A stretch of DNA of 64,000 nt, taken from assembly GCA_030407505.1 (NCBI GenBank), contig JASDDH010000001.1:206341-270340 (forward strand), in the 5' to 3' direction. Positions 31,617-41,362 of this stretch are shown here, one piece after another. The translations under genes and the position numbers were made by a program. Source of the DNA: Planococcus sp. APC 4015. Its GTDB lineage: Bacteria > Actinomycetota > Actinomycetes > Actinomycetales > Microbacteriaceae. Under the pieces are notes generated by a model. It did not search any database and was not told the origin of the DNA. It saw only the letters and a program-made list of their open reading frames with translations. Each line of letters opens with the position of its first letter. The stretch's first letter is position 1.

Positions 31617-32531
31617 GCGCGGGTGGGCGAGGCGATAGGTCGCCGCGAGTCGCTCGCTCGAGACGTGGGTGTAGATCTGCGTCGTGCCGAGGCTCGCGTG
31701 GCCGAGCAGCTCCTGCACCGCGCGGAGGTCGGCGCCTCCGTCCAGGAGGTGAGTGGCCGCCGAATGACGGAGGGCGTGCGGTCCGGCGGTGCGTCCGAGC
31801 GTCGGGGACACGACGCGGGTGACGACGTCGTACACCGCCCGGGACCCGATGCGCGCGCCGCGGGCGCCGAGGAACACGGCACCGCGCGCCGCCCCGCTCG
31901 CGCTCGCCGAATCCCCCAAGCGCGCCACCAGGACGGGGCGGGCTCGGACGAGGTAGGCGTCGAGCGCCCGCGCGGCGGGCGCCCCGAACGGCACCACGCG
32001 CTCCTTCGCGCCCTTGCCGAGCACCCGCGCGGTGCGGCGCGCGTGGTCGACGTCGTCGAGATCCAGTCCGCAGAGTTCGCTCACCCGCATCCCCGAGCCG
32101 TACAGCACCTCGATCAGTGCGTGGTCGCGCATCGCGAGCGGGTCGCCGGCCTCGGCGTCCCGGGCGAGGGCGTCGAGGGTCGCGCCGAGGGCGTCGGCGG
32201 CCGCCACCTGAGGCAGGGAGCGGCCGCGCTTGGGCGCGACGAGCCGCAGGCTCGGATCGGCCTCGACCATCCCTGCATCGGCGGCCCACGCGAAGAACCC
32301 GCGGACGGATGCCGTGCGCCGAGCGATCGTGGACCGTGCGTCGCCTCGCTTGGTCGCCTGCCACAGCCACTCGCGGATCATCTCGAGATCGACGTCGGCG
32401 ACAACCGGGTCGCCGGTGCTCGCCGCGAGGTCGGCGAGGTCGGATCGGTACGCGCGGACCGTCGCGGGCGAGAGCCGCCGCACATCGGCGAGCGACCGCG
32501 CGTACGCGTCGACAGCCTCGTGCAGCCTCAT
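31611..32531 (-). CDS. xerC: Tyrosine recombinase XerC
   Basis: A 306-residue tyrosine recombinase. The SAM-like core-binding N-domain (residues 1-95) precedes the catalytic domain with Arg in SGMRVSEL, Lys in GKGAKERVVP, HALRHSAATHLL, and Tyr in LGHASLGTTQIYTH. It resolves chromosome dimers at dif with XerD. ATG 32531 has GGAG upstream. It lies in the order expected for actinobacteria, before dprA, so it is a housekeeping recombinase and not an integrase. Confidence 0.95.
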   Translation of the reverse strand: MRLHEAVDAYARSLADVRRLSPATVRAYRSDLADLAASTGDPVVADVDLEMIREWLWQATKRGDARSTIARRTASVRGFFAWAADAGMVEADPSLRLVAPKRGRSLPQVAAADALGATLDALARDAEAGDPLAMRDHALIEVLYGSGMRVSELCGLDLDDVDHARRTARVLGKGAKERVVPFGAPAARALDAYLVRARPVLVARLGDSASASGAARGAVFLGARGARIGSRAVYDVVTRVVSPTLGRTAGPHALRHSAATHLLDGGADLRAVQELLGHASLGTTQIYTHVSSERLAATYRLAHPRA

Positions 32532-32594
32532 TGCTCCAGCATGCCTCGTCGCGGCGTGGCGCGGCGGCCGGCGCACCGGCATCCGCTGGTCGGA

Positions 32595-33794
32595 TCACCC
32601 TCGTCGGCTGGTGACCAGCCTCCAGCCGCGGGTATCGCGCGCCGCCTCGCCCTGGAGCAGGAGCAGTCCGAGATGTGATTCGACGGAGTCCGCACTCATC
32701 CCGCTGCGGCGCGCGAGGTCTGCCACGGGACGCCACGCGCGTGTGCTCAGGGCATCGCGGACGCGCATGGCGTCGTCGGTGGGCGCCCTGCCCGGATCGT
32801 CGTCGAACAGCGTCGCGGGCCCGCCGCCGATGCCGACGAGCTCTCGCACGTCGGCCGCGCTCGTGATGCACTGGGCGCCGTACTCGCGCAGCAGTCGATG
32901 GCATCCGGCCGAGGCGGCACTCGTCACCGGTCCCGGCACGGCACCGAGGGCGCGCGAGAGCGACGCGGCGTGGCCGGCGGTGTTGAGCGAACCGCTTCGC
33001 CAGCCCGCTTCGACGACGACCGTCGCTTCGGAGAGGGCGGCGATGATCCGGTTGCGCTGGAGGAAGCGCCACTTGGTCGGAGTCGAGCCGCACGGCTGTT
33101 CGCCGACGATCACTCCCTCGCGGGCGATCCGTTCGATCATCTCGGTGTGTCCGGCCGGATACGCCCGTTCCACCCCGCCTGCGAGCACCGCGACCGTCGT
33201 GCCGCCGACGCTGAGCGCCGCCTGGTGCGCACTGCCGTCGATCCCGTAGGCGGCGCCCGAGATGATCGGGATGCCGCCACCTGCGAGATCGGCGGCGAGC
33301 TCGCGGGCGACGTGGTCGCCGTACGACGTCGCCGCCCGTGCGCCGACGAGCGCGACCGAGGGCTGCAGGCGGGAGAGGACGTCGAGTCGCCCGCGCGCCC
33401 ACAGGGCGATCGGCACGTGGACGCCGAGATCGTCGAGCTGGGCAGGCCACATCGGATCCGCTCGGGTGACGAGGCGCACACCGCGACGCTCAGCCACTCT
33501 CAGAGCCGTCTCGAACGCCGGGGCGTCGAGCCGCGGCGCCCAGCGCCGGAGCGCGATCCCGTACTCCCCCGCGACCCGCTGGTGGCGGGGTGCATCGGTC
33601 AGAACCCGACGAAGCGCATCGGTCGCGCCGTGCGTGTCGATCAACGACCCGGCCACGCCGTCTCCGGGTTCGGTCACGAAGCTCCACACCGCGCGTGCGC
33701 AGGCGTCGAGCACGGACTCGCCGTCGAGGTCGGGGGCGACGACGCCGGAGAGCGCGACGCGCGCCGCATCGGGGGTGAGATCGAACGGAGTCAT
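32595..33794 (-). CDS. dprA: DNA-processing protein DprA
   Basis: A 399-residue DprA. The Rossmann-like domain has VGARAATSYGDHVARELA, SGAAYGIDGSAHQAAL and the VGEQPCG segment, and the C-terminal winged-helix part follows (SADSVESHLGLLLLQGEA). DprA loads RecA on incoming single-stranded DNA; in many non-competent actinobacteria its use is unclear. ATG 33794 overlaps the yifB stop (ATGA). Confidence 0.94.
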   Translation of the reverse strand: MTPFDLTPDAARVALSGVVAPDLDGESVLDACARAVWSFVTEPGDGVAGSLIDTHGATDALRRVLTDAPRHQRVAGEYGIALRRWAPRLDAPAFETALRVAERRGVRLVTRADPMWPAQLDDLGVHVPIALWARGRLDVLSRLQPSVALVGARAATSYGDHVARELAADLAGGGIPIISGAAYGIDGSAHQAALSVGGTTVAVLAGGVERAYPAGHTEMIERIAREGVIVGEQPCGSTPTKWRFLQRNRIIAALSEATVVVEAGWRSGSLNTAGHAASLSRALGAVPGPVTSAASAGCHRLLREYGAQCITSAADVRELVGIGGGPATLFDDDPGRAPTDDAMRVRDALSTRAWRPVADLARRSGMSADSVESHLGLLLLQGEAARDTRGWRLVTSRRG

Positions 33795-35317
33795 GCGGTG
33801 AGGCCCTTCTTCAGATACAGGGCGCGACCGATGTCGTCGACGCCGAGACAATCGCGGTCGGCGAGATCGGCGAGCGACCAAGCCACGCGCAGCACGCGGT
33901 CGTAGCCGCGCAGGGTGAGCGCGCCGCGATGCAGCGCCGCGTCGAGGGGCCGACGCACGAGCAGCGGCGGTGCGAGCGGACCGTCACGCAGCCACGTGCC
34001 GGGCACGTGCACGTTGAGCCGCCACGGAGTGTCCCGCAGGCGATGCGCGGCCCGGTCGCGCGCCGCTCGCACGCGCTCGCGGGCGTGTGCACTGGACTGC
34101 ACGGGTGCCCGGTCGTCGCGCCCGGCGACCGAGACCCGTGCGAGGTGGAGCTCGATGTCGATGCGGTCCAGCAGCGGCCCCGACAGGCGTCCGAGGTAGC
34201 GCCGGATCGCCATGGGAGTGCACGAGCACGTTCCGCCGCGCACCCCGTAGTCGCCGCACGGGCAGGGGTTCGTTGCGAGCACGAGCTGGAAGCGCGCGGG
34301 GAAGGCCGCGGAGAAGCCGGCCCGGTGGATCTCGATCGACGAACTCTCGAGCGGCTGGCGCAGGGCGTCGAGGGCCGACGTCTGGAACTCCCCCGCCTCG
34401 TCGAGGAAGAGCACGCCGTCACTCGCCCGCGCGATCGCCCCCGGGCGGACCACCCGCGACCCCCCACCGACGAGGGCCGCCACGCTGGTGCTGTGGTGCG
34501 GTGCCTCGAACGGAGGCGTCCGCGAGAGGCTCGCCACCTTCTGCCCCGAGAGCGAGCGGATCGACGCGCAGGCGAGCGCCGCCCGGTCGTCGAGATCGGG
34601 CAGGATGCCCGGCAGCCGCCGCGCGAGCATGGTCTTGCCCGCGCCGGGCGGGCCGCACATCAGCAGATGATGCCCCCCGACCGCGGCCACGATCAGGGCC
34701 TCGACCGCCTCGGGCTGGCCCACGACGTCGGCGAGGTCGACCGCGGGTGCCGCGTCGGCGGGACCGACCGCCGTCGCGACGGGCTCCTGGACGGGGACCT
34801 CGACGTCGGATCCGTGGCGGGCCGCGACCGCCGCGAGATTCACGGCGCCGACGACGTCGATGCCGTCCACCAGTCGCGCCTCCTCGAGGTTCGCCGCCGG
34901 CACGATGACGCGACGGATGCCGCTGCGCGCCGCAGCGACCACCGACGGCAGTACGCCCGGCACGGGCCGCAGTCGTCCGTCGAGCCCGAGTTCGCCGAGG
35001 TGCGCGGTCGCGGCGACCGAGGCGGCATCCAGACCACCCTCGGTCGCGAGCGCCGCGACGGCGATCGCGAGGTCGAACCCCGAGCCGTGCTTGGGCAGGC
35101 TCGCCGGTGACAGGTTGACCGTGAGACGACGCCGCGGAAGGGGCAGCCCGCTGTTGGCACAGGCGTTGTGCACCCGCTGCACCGCCTCGCCGAGCGCCTT
35201 GTCGGCGAGGCCGATGATCTTGAAGTCGGGCTGCTGGTTGGAGAGGTCGCCCTCGACCTCGATGAGGTGGCCGTCGACGCCGGTGATCGCCACCGCCCAT
35301 GTGCGCGCGAGGCTCAC
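33791..35317 (-). CDS. YifB/ComM-like Mg-chelatase-related AAA+ ATPase
   Basis: A 508-residue YifB family protein. The N-terminal Lon-like domain precedes the Walker A GPPGAGKTMLARRLPGILP, then Walker B-type LFLDEAGEF, and a C-terminal CANCPCGDYG-like Cys segment (PCPCGDYGVRGGTCSC). ComM-type proteins help branch migration during transformation. GTG 35317 overlaps the yraN stop (GTGA). It is translationally linked to dprA and yraN. Confidence 0.93.
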   Translation of the reverse strand: MSLARTWAVAITGVDGHLIEVEGDLSNQQPDFKIIGLADKALGEAVQRVHNACANSGLPLPRRRLTVNLSPASLPKHGSGFDLAIAVAALATEGGLDAASVAATAHLGELGLDGRLRPVPGVLPSVVAAARSGIRRVIVPAANLEEARLVDGIDVVGAVNLAAVAARHGSDVEVPVQEPVATAVGPADAAPAVDLADVVGQPEAVEALIVAAVGGHHLLMCGPPGAGKTMLARRLPGILPDLDDRAALACASIRSLSGQKVASLSRTPPFEAPHHSTSVAALVGGGSRVVRPGAIARASDGVLFLDEAGEFQTSALDALRQPLESSSIEIHRAGFSAAFPARFQLVLATNPCPCGDYGVRGGTCSCTPMAIRRYLGRLSGPLLDRIDIELHLARVSVAGRDDRAPVQSSAHARERVRAARDRAAHRLRDTPWRLNVHVPGTWLRDGPLAPPLLVRRPLDAALHRGALTLRGYDRVLRVAWSLADLADRDCLGVDDIGRALYLKKGLTA

Positions 35318-35682
35318 CGCAGGTCCAGATCGAGGAGGAGGTCGATGTCGGCGGTCGCCGGATCGGGGCCGACGACCCCCACCGCGGCGAACCGCAGGCG
35401 TCTGCCCTGCACCGTCTCGCGGTGATCCGCGATCCACGCCATGGCGAGACGCCAGAGTCTCGCGCGCTTGACCGCGTCGATCGACTCGAACGGATGCCCG
35501 AACCCCTCGCCACGGCGGGTCTTCACCTCGACGACGAGCAGGTCGCGCGCGGATGTGGCGACGATGTCGATCTCACCTGCGCGACATCGCCAATTGCGGT
35601 CGACGATCGCGTACCCGAGGGATTGGAGGTGGCGGGCGGCGCGCTCTTCGCCCGCCCGCCCGAGATCATCTTTGGCTGCCAT
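35314..35682 (-). CDS. YraN family (UPF0102) nuclease-fold protein
   Basis: A 122-residue protein of the YraN/UPF0102 family with an endonuclease-like fold: GRAGEERAARHL, DRNWRCRAGEIDIV (the E of GEID), and LLVVEVKTRRGEGFG (EVK). The D..E.K motif resembles PD-(D/E)XK nucleases. No substrate is established. It starts the yraN-yifB-dprA unit. Confidence 0.9.
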   Translation of the reverse strand: MAAKDDLGRAGEERAARHLQSLGYAIVDRNWRCRAGEIDIVATSARDLLVVEVKTRRGEGFGHPFESIDAVKRARLWRLAMAWIADHRETVQGRRLRFAAVGVVGPDPATADIDLLLDLDLR

Positions 35683-35725
35683 GCCCCCAGCGTCGCGGGC
35701 GCGACGGGGCGGGATCGCCCGGGCG

Positions 35726-35760
35726 ACGGCATCCGTGGATCACTCTCGGCGGATGCCCGT
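35726..35760 (-). terminator. Hairpin after the DUF2469 gene
   Basis: GGCATCCG (35728-35735) and CGGATGCC (35750-35757) form an 8-bp stem in the gap between the DUF2469 gene and yraN, on the minus strand. It is built from the GGATGCC motif that recurs across the window. Confidence 0.55.
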
Positions 35761-35780
35761 TCGGGAGGAGCCGATGCGGC

Positions 35781-36104
35781 TCAGCTGTCGAGCGAGAGCT
35801 CTTCCGGCAGGTGGAAGTCGCGACGCGAGAGCTCTTCGACGTTGACGTCCTTGAAGGTGAGCACCCGCACGCCCTTGACGAATCGGTCGGCGCGGTAGAT
35901 GTCCCACACCCACACGTCGGTCATGGTCAGCTCGAAGTAGAAGTCGTGCTCGGTGTCGCGGCGCACGACATTGACCTCGTTGGCGAGGTAGAACCTGCGC
36001 TCGGTCTCGATCACGTACTGGAACTGCGACACGACATCGCGATACTCCTTGTACAGCGCCAGCTCGAGCTCGCGGTCATAGTCCTCGAAGACGTCGTCAT
36101 CCAT
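35781..36104 (-). CDS. DUF2469 domain-containing protein
   Basis: A 107-residue protein of the DUF2469 family, an actinobacteria-only group located next to rnhB. It contains EYRDVVSQFQYVIETERRFYLAN and ends in an acidic segment (FKDVNVEELSRRDFHLPEE). The function is unknown. ATG 36104 is 9 bases after TAGGAT, suggesting a near-leaderless mRNA. Confidence 0.92.
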   Translation of the reverse strand: MDDDVFEDYDRELELALYKEYRDVVSQFQYVIETERRFYLANEVNVVRRDTEHDFYFELTMTDVWVWDIYRADRFVKGVRVLTFKDVNVEELSRRDFHLPEELSLDS

Positions 36105-36113
36105 GATCCGTCC

Positions 36114-36119
36114 ATCCTA
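36114..36119 (-). promoter_or_regulatory. -10 box (TAGGAT) of the DUF2469 gene
   Basis: TAGGAT with 9 bases to ATG 36104. No ribosome binding site is visible in this short interval. Confidence 0.4.
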
Positions 36120-36145
36120 GAGCCGCGAGGTGGAGCTCACCCGCG

Positions 36146-36805
36146 TCAGAAGAGCGTCGGGGCGTCGGTGATCGCCCAGGACGCGCGATGGTGGCCGCTG
36201 ATGCCGTGGGAGCGGATGGCGTCCCGATGGGTCGGGCTCGCGTACCCCTTGTTGCGCGCCCAGTCGTAGACCGGCAGCTCGTCGTGCAGGACCGTCATGT
36301 GCGCGTCGCGCGCGACCTTGGCGATGACGGATGCCGCCGCCGCGCTCGCGCAGTCGCGGTCGGCTTTGATCACGGGCTGCACGCGCAGACCGGCGCCCCC
36401 CGCGGGAGTGATGTAGTCGTAGTTGCCGTCGAGGATCACGATCCCCTCCTCGGGCACGACGCCGAGCGCGCGCAGCTCGGCGAGTGCCCGGATGGTCGCG
36501 AGCCCCAGGGCGCGCATGATGCCGATCTCGTCGATCTCGACCGAGCTCGCCCACCCGACAGCGCTCGCCGACACCCAGGATGCCGCGCGGGCGGCGACGT
36601 CGGGCCGGCGGAGCTCGGGGACGAGCTTGGAATCGCGCAGTCCCTGCGGCACCCGCTGGCGCGAACGCCGCGCATCGATGACCGCGGCGCCGACGGCGAC
36701 GGGTCCGGCCAGTGCACCGCGGCCGACCTCATCGCACGCGATGACGAGCGCGTGCTCCTTGAGCAGTCGCCGCTCGAGCGTGAGACGGGGCTCGGCGACC
36801 GTCAT
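36146..36805 (-). CDS. rnhB: Ribonuclease HII
   Basis: A 219-residue RnhB. The catalytic D25-E26 pair in IACDEVGRGALAGP, the Asp of LDGNYDY, and the KADRDCASAAAASVIAK motif are in place. It cuts the RNA strand of RNA-DNA hybrids and single ribonucleotides in DNA. The start overlaps the lepB stop by 4 bases. It is separated from the DUF2469 gene by 41 bases. Confidence 0.96.
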   Translation of the reverse strand: MTVAEPRLTLERRLLKEHALVIACDEVGRGALAGPVAVGAAVIDARRSRQRVPQGLRDSKLVPELRRPDVAARAASWVSASAVGWASSVEIDEIGIMRALGLATIRALAELRALGVVPEEGIVILDGNYDYITPAGGAGLRVQPVIKADRDCASAAAASVIAKVARDAHMTVLHDELPVYDWARNKGYASPTHRDAIRSHGISGHHRASWAITDAPTLF

Positions 36806-37551
36806 CCGTCTGCGGGGCCGGGGACGCCGGTGAAGACCTCGTGGTGGAAGTCGAGGAGCCCGAACCGGTCGAACGGCCAGGTGATCACGAATGCACGGCC
36901 CACGACGTTGTCGATCGGCACGAATCCCTGACCCGGCTGAGCCGTGTTGTAGCGGGAGTCCTTCGAGCTGTTGCGGTTGTCACCGAGGACCCAGAGGTGG
37001 CCTTCGGGCACCGTCACGTCGAACGGATCGGCCGACGCCGGACTGCCGTCGGGGAGCTTCGTGTACACCGTCTCGTCGACCGGCACGCCGTTGATCGTGA
37101 TCTGACCTGCGCCGTTGCAGCACACCACGTGGTCGCCCGGCATGCCGACGATGCGCTTGACGAGGTGGTCGTCGCTGTCGGGAGCGGTGAGTCCGACGAA
37201 CGACAGCACGCCGTCCACGGCCTCGATGAACGGCGAGCGTTCGGGCCGCGTCGAGACGGGGAGCCAGCCGCCCGGGTCGCGGAACACGACGATGTCGCCG
37301 CGGTCGTACCCGCCGAAACGGGGGGTGAGTTCGTCGACGAAGATGCGGTCGTCGATGAGGAGGGTGTCCTCCATGGAGCCCGATGGGATGTAGAACGAGC
37401 GGACCACGAACGTCTTGACGAGGAACGACACGAGCACCGCGACGACGACGATCACGAGCACGTCGCGCAGGAACACCACCCATCCGCGTCGGCGGGGGCG
37501 GGCCGTCGATGGACGAACCGGCTCAGCGGGGGCCGTCTGCTCCGTCGTCAT
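36802..37551 (-). CDS. lepB: Signal peptidase I
   Basis: A 249-residue type I signal peptidase. It has one N-terminal membrane segment (about residues 25-46), catalytic Ser in SGSMEDTL (S59) and the Lys in DDHLVKRIVGMPGD (K132), and the C-terminal GDNRNSSKDSR box. It removes signal peptides of Sec and Tat substrates outside the membrane. ATG 37551 has AAGGAT upstream. It is coupled to rnhB. Confidence 0.96.
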   Translation of the reverse strand: MTTEQTAPAEPVRPSTARPRRRGWVVFLRDVLVIVVVAVLVSFLVKTFVVRSFYIPSGSMEDTLLIDDRIFVDELTPRFGGYDRGDIVVFRDPGGWLPVSTRPERSPFIEAVDGVLSFVGLTAPDSDDHLVKRIVGMPGDHVVCCNGAGQITINGVPVDETVYTKLPDGSPASADPFDVTVPEGHLWVLGDNRNSSKDSRYNTAQPGQGFVPIDNVVGRAFVITWPFDRFGLLDFHHEVFTGVPGPADG

Positions 37552-37676
37552 CGGGATCCTTCACGGGGGTCTCGCCGCGCGGTGGCGCGGTCATCCAAGG
37601 TTCGCACACTCGTCGACCGGCGGCCGGACGCAGCGCGGCGATTGTGGGCGGCTTCACGGTGTGCCTCGGACACACG

Positions 37677-37709
37677 ACGACACCCCGGACCGATGGCCCG
37701 GGGTGTCGT
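37677..37709 (-). terminator. Strong hairpin terminator after rplS
   Basis: A perfect 12-bp stem (ACGACACCCCGG / CCGGGGTGTCGT) with a 9-base loop, starting 13 bases after the rplS stop. It separates rplS from lepB-rnhB. Confidence 0.85.
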
Positions 37710-37722
37710 GGTGGGACGCGCG

Positions 37723-38070
37723 TCAGTTGTCGCGCTTCTCCTTGATCTTGGCCTTCTTGCCGCGCAGGTTGCGGAGGTAGTAGAGCTTCGCGCGGCGCAC
37801 GTCGCCTCGGGTGACGACCTCGATGTGGTCGATGACCGGGCTGTGCACGGGGAAGGTGCGCTCGACGCCCACCTGGAAGCTGATCTTGCGGACGCAGAAC
37901 GTCTCGCGCACGCCGTCGCCCTGGCGGCCGATGACGACGCCCTGGAAGACCTGGATACGCGAGCGGTTGCCCTCGGTGATGTTGACGTGGACCTTGACGT
38001 TGTCGCCGGGTCCGAAGGCGGGGATGTCGGACCGCAGCGATGCTGCGTCGACGGAATCGAGGATCTGCAT
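37723..38070 (-). CDS. rplS: 50S ribosomal protein L19
   Basis: A 115-residue L19. The sequence contains [41 protein letters not shown], and the C-terminal [18 protein letters not shown]. It sits at the 30S-50S interface. ATG 38070 has an AGAGAG site. It has its own promoter here and is separated by 9.4 kb from trmD, the usual operon partner. Confidence 0.97.
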   Translation of the reverse strand: MQILDSVDAASLRSDIPAFGPGDNVKVHVNITEGNRSRIQVFQGVVIGRQGDGVRETFCVRKISFQVGVERTFPVHSPVIDHIEVVTRGDVRRAKLYYLRNLRGKKAKIKEKRDN

Positions 38071-38202
38071 GATCAATTCTCTCTGCGGCCGCCACAGGTC
38101 GACCGCGGGATGAAGGGGTGAAGGAGTTCGTGTGCCCGAGGCCGCCGGCGAAGCCGGGCGACGGACTCCCCTGAGGCAGAGCCGATCAGGGCACAAACGC
38201 CT

Positions 38203-38231
38203 ATTCTGCCACGGATGCCGCAGGCGGCCAA
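38203..38231 (-). promoter_or_regulatory. Promoter of rplS
   Basis: TTGGCC (38226-38231) and CAGAAT (38203-38208) with a 17-base spacer on the minus strand, about 130 bases before the rplS start. The leader contains GC-rich inverted repeats. Support is moderate. Confidence 0.4.
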
Positions 38232-38247
38232 ACCGCCGACGACCGGA

Positions 38248-38742
38248 TCAGGAGGCTGAGCGACGCGGCTTCTCGCCGAGCACGATGATCTCGGGGGCGT
38301 CGGCAGAGGCCGCGGGCGCCGCCGGCGGCAGATAGGCCACGCCTTCGGCCGTGCGAAGCAGCATGCGCGTGGGCCTCGCCTCGCTCCACAGCTGCCAGAG
38401 CGAGAGCCAGAAGACCCCGAGCCCGACCACGATCGCCACGACCAGGGCACCCGCCCACCATGCCGGGACGAAGAAGCCGAGCGCGATAACGAGGGCGTGC
38501 CAGACGGTGAAGCCTGCGACGTCCCACCACGACACGGCGCGCTCGGCCCGCACCGTGCCGCGGGCGCGGACGAGGAGCGTGAGCACGAGCTGCCACACGA
38601 AGATGCCGGGGATCGCGATGAGCAGGACCCACAGCAGCGCCCAGCCGCCCGCACCGGTGACGATCCAGCCCACGAGCATCCACAGCGGGAGCAGGAAAGC
38701 GGCCGGGATCAGCCATCCGAAGAACGCGCGACGCACCAGCAT
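38248..38742 (-). CDS. Multi-pass membrane protein, unknown function
   Basis: A 164-residue protein with four hydrophobic segments (about residues 9-28, 33-55, 72-92, 95-112) and a cytoplasmic C-terminal tail rich in Ala/Pro. I cannot assign a family. ATG 38742 starts the first membrane span. It lies upstream of rplS, divergent from map. Confidence 0.72.
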   Translation of the reverse strand: MLVRRAFFGWLIPAAFLLPLWMLVGWIVTGAGGWALLWVLLIAIPGIFVWQLVLTLLVRARGTVRAERAVSWWDVAGFTVWHALVIALGFFVPAWWAGALVVAIVVGLGVFWLSLWQLWSEARPTRMLLRTAEGVAYLPPAAPAASADAPEIIVLGEKPRRSAS

Positions 38743-38862
38743 GGCACCGATCGTACGCCCGTCGCCCCGTCCGCGGGGCGCCGTCGCCGATGACGCGGGG
38801 CAAGCTCCCAGCGGGACGGGCGCCCGCCCGGCAGAATGGGGAGGTCGCGAGAAAGGACACCC

Positions 38863-39645
38863 ATGATCGAGCTGCGCACCCCCGCCGAGATCGAGGCGAT
38901 GAGGCCCGCCGGCAGATTCGTCGCCGAGACGCTGGCGACCCTGCGCGACGAGACCGCGGTCGGGACGAACCTGCTCGCGATCGACCGTCGCGCCCACGAC
39001 CTGATCCGTCGCGCCGGAGCCGAGTCGTGCTACATCGACTATCACCCGTCGTTCGGCGCCAGCCCCTTCGGGAAGGTGATCTGCACGTCGATCAACGACG
39101 CCGTGCTGCACGGGCTCCCCCACGACTACACGCTGCGCGACGGTGACCTCGTCTCGCTCGACTTCGCGGTCTCGATCGACGGGTGGGTCGCCGACTCGGC
39201 GGTGTCGTTCGTCGTCGGCACACCGCGCGACGAAGACCTGGCCCTCATCGAGGCGACGCAGACGGCGCTCGCCGCGGCGATCGCCGCCGCCACCGTCGGC
39301 AACCGGATCGGCGACATCTCGCACGCCATCGCCCAGGTCGGCCACGGCGCCGGCTATTCGATCAACACCGACTTCGGGGGCCACGGGGTCGGCCGCGAGA
39401 TGCACGGCGACCCGCACGTCGCCAACGACGGGAAGCCGGGACGCGGCTACCCGCTGCGCGCCGGACTCGTGCTCGCCCTCGAGCCGTGGTTCCTGCAGAG
39501 CACCGACAAGCTCGTGACCGACCCCGACGGCTGGACGCTGCGGTCGGCGGACGGCTCGCGAGGCTCGCACTCCGAGCACACGGTCGCCATCACGGACGCC
39601 GGGCCGATCGTGCTGACCGACCGCTCGTTCCTCGGGGTGGACTGA
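38863..39645 (+). CDS. map: Methionine aminopeptidase
   Basis: A 260-residue type I MetAP. The metal ligands can be read in order: D in SLDFAVS, D in VADSAVSF, H in GHGVGREMHGDP, E in ALEPWF and E in SEHTVAITD. It removes initiator Met from nascent proteins. ATG 38863 has AAAGGA upstream, and CAGAAT further up may be the -10. It converges with treZ, with only one base between the stops. Confidence 0.96.
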   Translation: MIELRTPAEIEAMRPAGRFVAETLATLRDETAVGTNLLAIDRRAHDLIRRAGAESCYIDYHPSFGASPFGKVICTSINDAVLHGLPHDYTLRDGDLVSLDFAVSIDGWVADSAVSFVVGTPRDEDLALIEATQTALAAAIAAATVGNRIGDISHAIAQVGHGAGYSINTDFGGHGVGREMHGDPHVANDGKPGRGYPLRAGLVLALEPWFLQSTDKLVTDPDGWTLRSADGSRGSHSEHTVAITDAGPIVLTDRSFLGVD

Positions 39646-39646
39646 C

Positions 39647-41362
39647 TCAGCCGATCACGACCGCCGACCTCGGCGGAAGCGAGATCGCCTCGCCGATCAG
39701 GGCGGTCGCGGCATCCGTCGACAGGAGCACGTCGGGCGAATCGCCCACCTCGAGCGTGCGCGTCTCGTGGGAGAAGTTGACGAGGATCTCGACGGCGCCG
39801 CGGCGCAGCCGGAACCAGCGCTCGTCCTCGTCGGCGGAGGCCTGCACGGACGCGAACGAGGGATCGGTGAGCGCGGCGACCTCTGATCGCAGAGCGATCA
39901 GCGCACGGTAGAGCGCGAGCAGCCGCGCGTGCCGCCCGGTGTCGCGCTCATCCCAGACGAGCTTGGACCGCAGGAACGTCTGGGGATCCTGCGGATCGGG
40001 CACCACCGACTCGTCCCATCCCATCGCCTCGAATTCGGCGATGCGCCCCTCTGCGGTGGCGCGGCCCAGTTCGGGTTCGGGATGCGACGTGAAGAACTGC
40101 CACGGAGTGGACGCCGCCCACTCCTCGCCCATGAAGAGCATCGGCGTGAACGGCGTGAGCACCGTGAGCACCGCGGCGATCGCGAGCCCGCCGTCGTCGA
40201 GCGACTGCGAGAGACGGTCGCCGGCGGCCCGGTTGCCGATCTGGTCGTGATCCTGGCCGAACGTCACCAGGCGGGAGGTCGGGATACGCGGGTCGATCGG
40301 ATGCCCGTGCGTACGCCCGCGGAACGACGACCAGGTCCCGTCGTGGAAGAACCCCTGCGTGCAGACCTTCACCAGCGCGGCCAGCGGCTCGAAATCGGCG
40401 TAGTAGCCGTCGGTCTCACCCGTCACCGCCACGTGGAGGGCGTGATGGTAGTCGTCGCTCCACTGAGCGGCGAGTCCGTAGCCGTCGGCTTCGCGGGCCG
40501 AGATGAGGGCAGCGTCGTTCATGTCGGACTCGGCGATGAGAGTCAGCGGCCGGCCGAGGTGCGCGCTCAGGGCGTCGACCTCCCGCGCGAGCTCCTGCAG
40601 GATGTGCAGGGACGAGTTGTCCTTCAGGGCGTGCACGGCGTCCAGTCGCAGGCCGTCGACGTGGTGGTCGCGCAGCCACATCAGCGCGTTGTCGATGATG
40701 TAGCCGCGCACCTCGGGTCGGTCGAGATCGACCGACGACCCCCAGGTGTTGCGCTCGGCGTCGCGCAGGTAGGGGCCGAATTCGGGCAGATAGTTGCCGC
40801 TGGGCCCGAGGTGGTTGTGGACGACGTCCTGGATGACGGCGAGACCGCGGGCGTGGCAGGCGTCGACGAACCGCTGGTAGGCCGCGGGGCCGCCGTAGGC
40901 CTCGTGCACCGTATACCAGAGCACGCCGTCGTAGCCCCAGTTGTGCACTCCGTTGAAGCCGTTGACGGGCAGGACTTCGACGAAGTCGATTCCGAGGTCG
41001 ACGAGGTGGTCGAGTCGGCCGATCGCGGCGTCGAGTGTGCCCTCGGGCGTGAAGGTGCCGATGTGGAGCTCGTAGATGACGCCGCCGGCCAGCTGGCGAC
41101 CGGTCCAGGCGGCATCCTGCCACTCGTAGGCGGTCACGTCGAAGACGGCCGACAGCTCGTGCACCCCCCGCGGCTGACGACGGGAGCGGGGATCGGGTCG
41201 GACATCGTCGGAATCGCCCAGGACGAAGCCGTACTCGTCGCCGTGGTCCAGCTCGACCGGATGCTCCCACCAGCCGTCACCGCGGGCGGTGAGCTCGATG
41301 TCGACGATCGTCGGGCGGCGCAGGCGTACGCGCTCGGCCCGGGGCGCCCAGACTTCGATCAT
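39647..41362 (-). CDS. treZ: Malto-oligosyltrehalose trehalohydrolase
   Basis: A 571-residue TreZ of GH13. Key segments are [32 protein letters not shown], split across the A and B domains, [16 protein letters not shown] with the nucleophile, LIAESDMND with the acid, and [16 protein letters not shown]. It cleaves the alpha-1,4 bond next to the terminal trehalose made by TreY. ATG 41362 overlaps the treY stop (ATGA). It is the last gene of the glgX-treY-treZ unit. Confidence 0.95.
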   Translation of the reverse strand: MIEVWAPRAERVRLRRPTIVDIELTARGDGWWEHPVELDHGDEYGFVLGDSDDVRPDPRSRRQPRGVHELSAVFDVTAYEWQDAAWTGRQLAGGVIYELHIGTFTPEGTLDAAIGRLDHLVDLGIDFVEVLPVNGFNGVHNWGYDGVLWYTVHEAYGGPAAYQRFVDACHARGLAVIQDVVHNHLGPSGNYLPEFGPYLRDAERNTWGSSVDLDRPEVRGYIIDNALMWLRDHHVDGLRLDAVHALKDNSSLHILQELAREVDALSAHLGRPLTLIAESDMNDAALISAREADGYGLAAQWSDDYHHALHVAVTGETDGYYADFEPLAALVKVCTQGFFHDGTWSSFRGRTHGHPIDPRIPTSRLVTFGQDHDQIGNRAAGDRLSQSLDDGGLAIAAVLTVLTPFTPMLFMGEEWAASTPWQFFTSHPEPELGRATAEGRIAEFEAMGWDESVVPDPQDPQTFLRSKLVWDERDTGRHARLLALYRALIALRSEVAALTDPSFASVQASADEDERWFRLRRGAVEILVNFSHETRTLEVGDSPDVLLSTDAATALIGEAISLPPRSAVVIG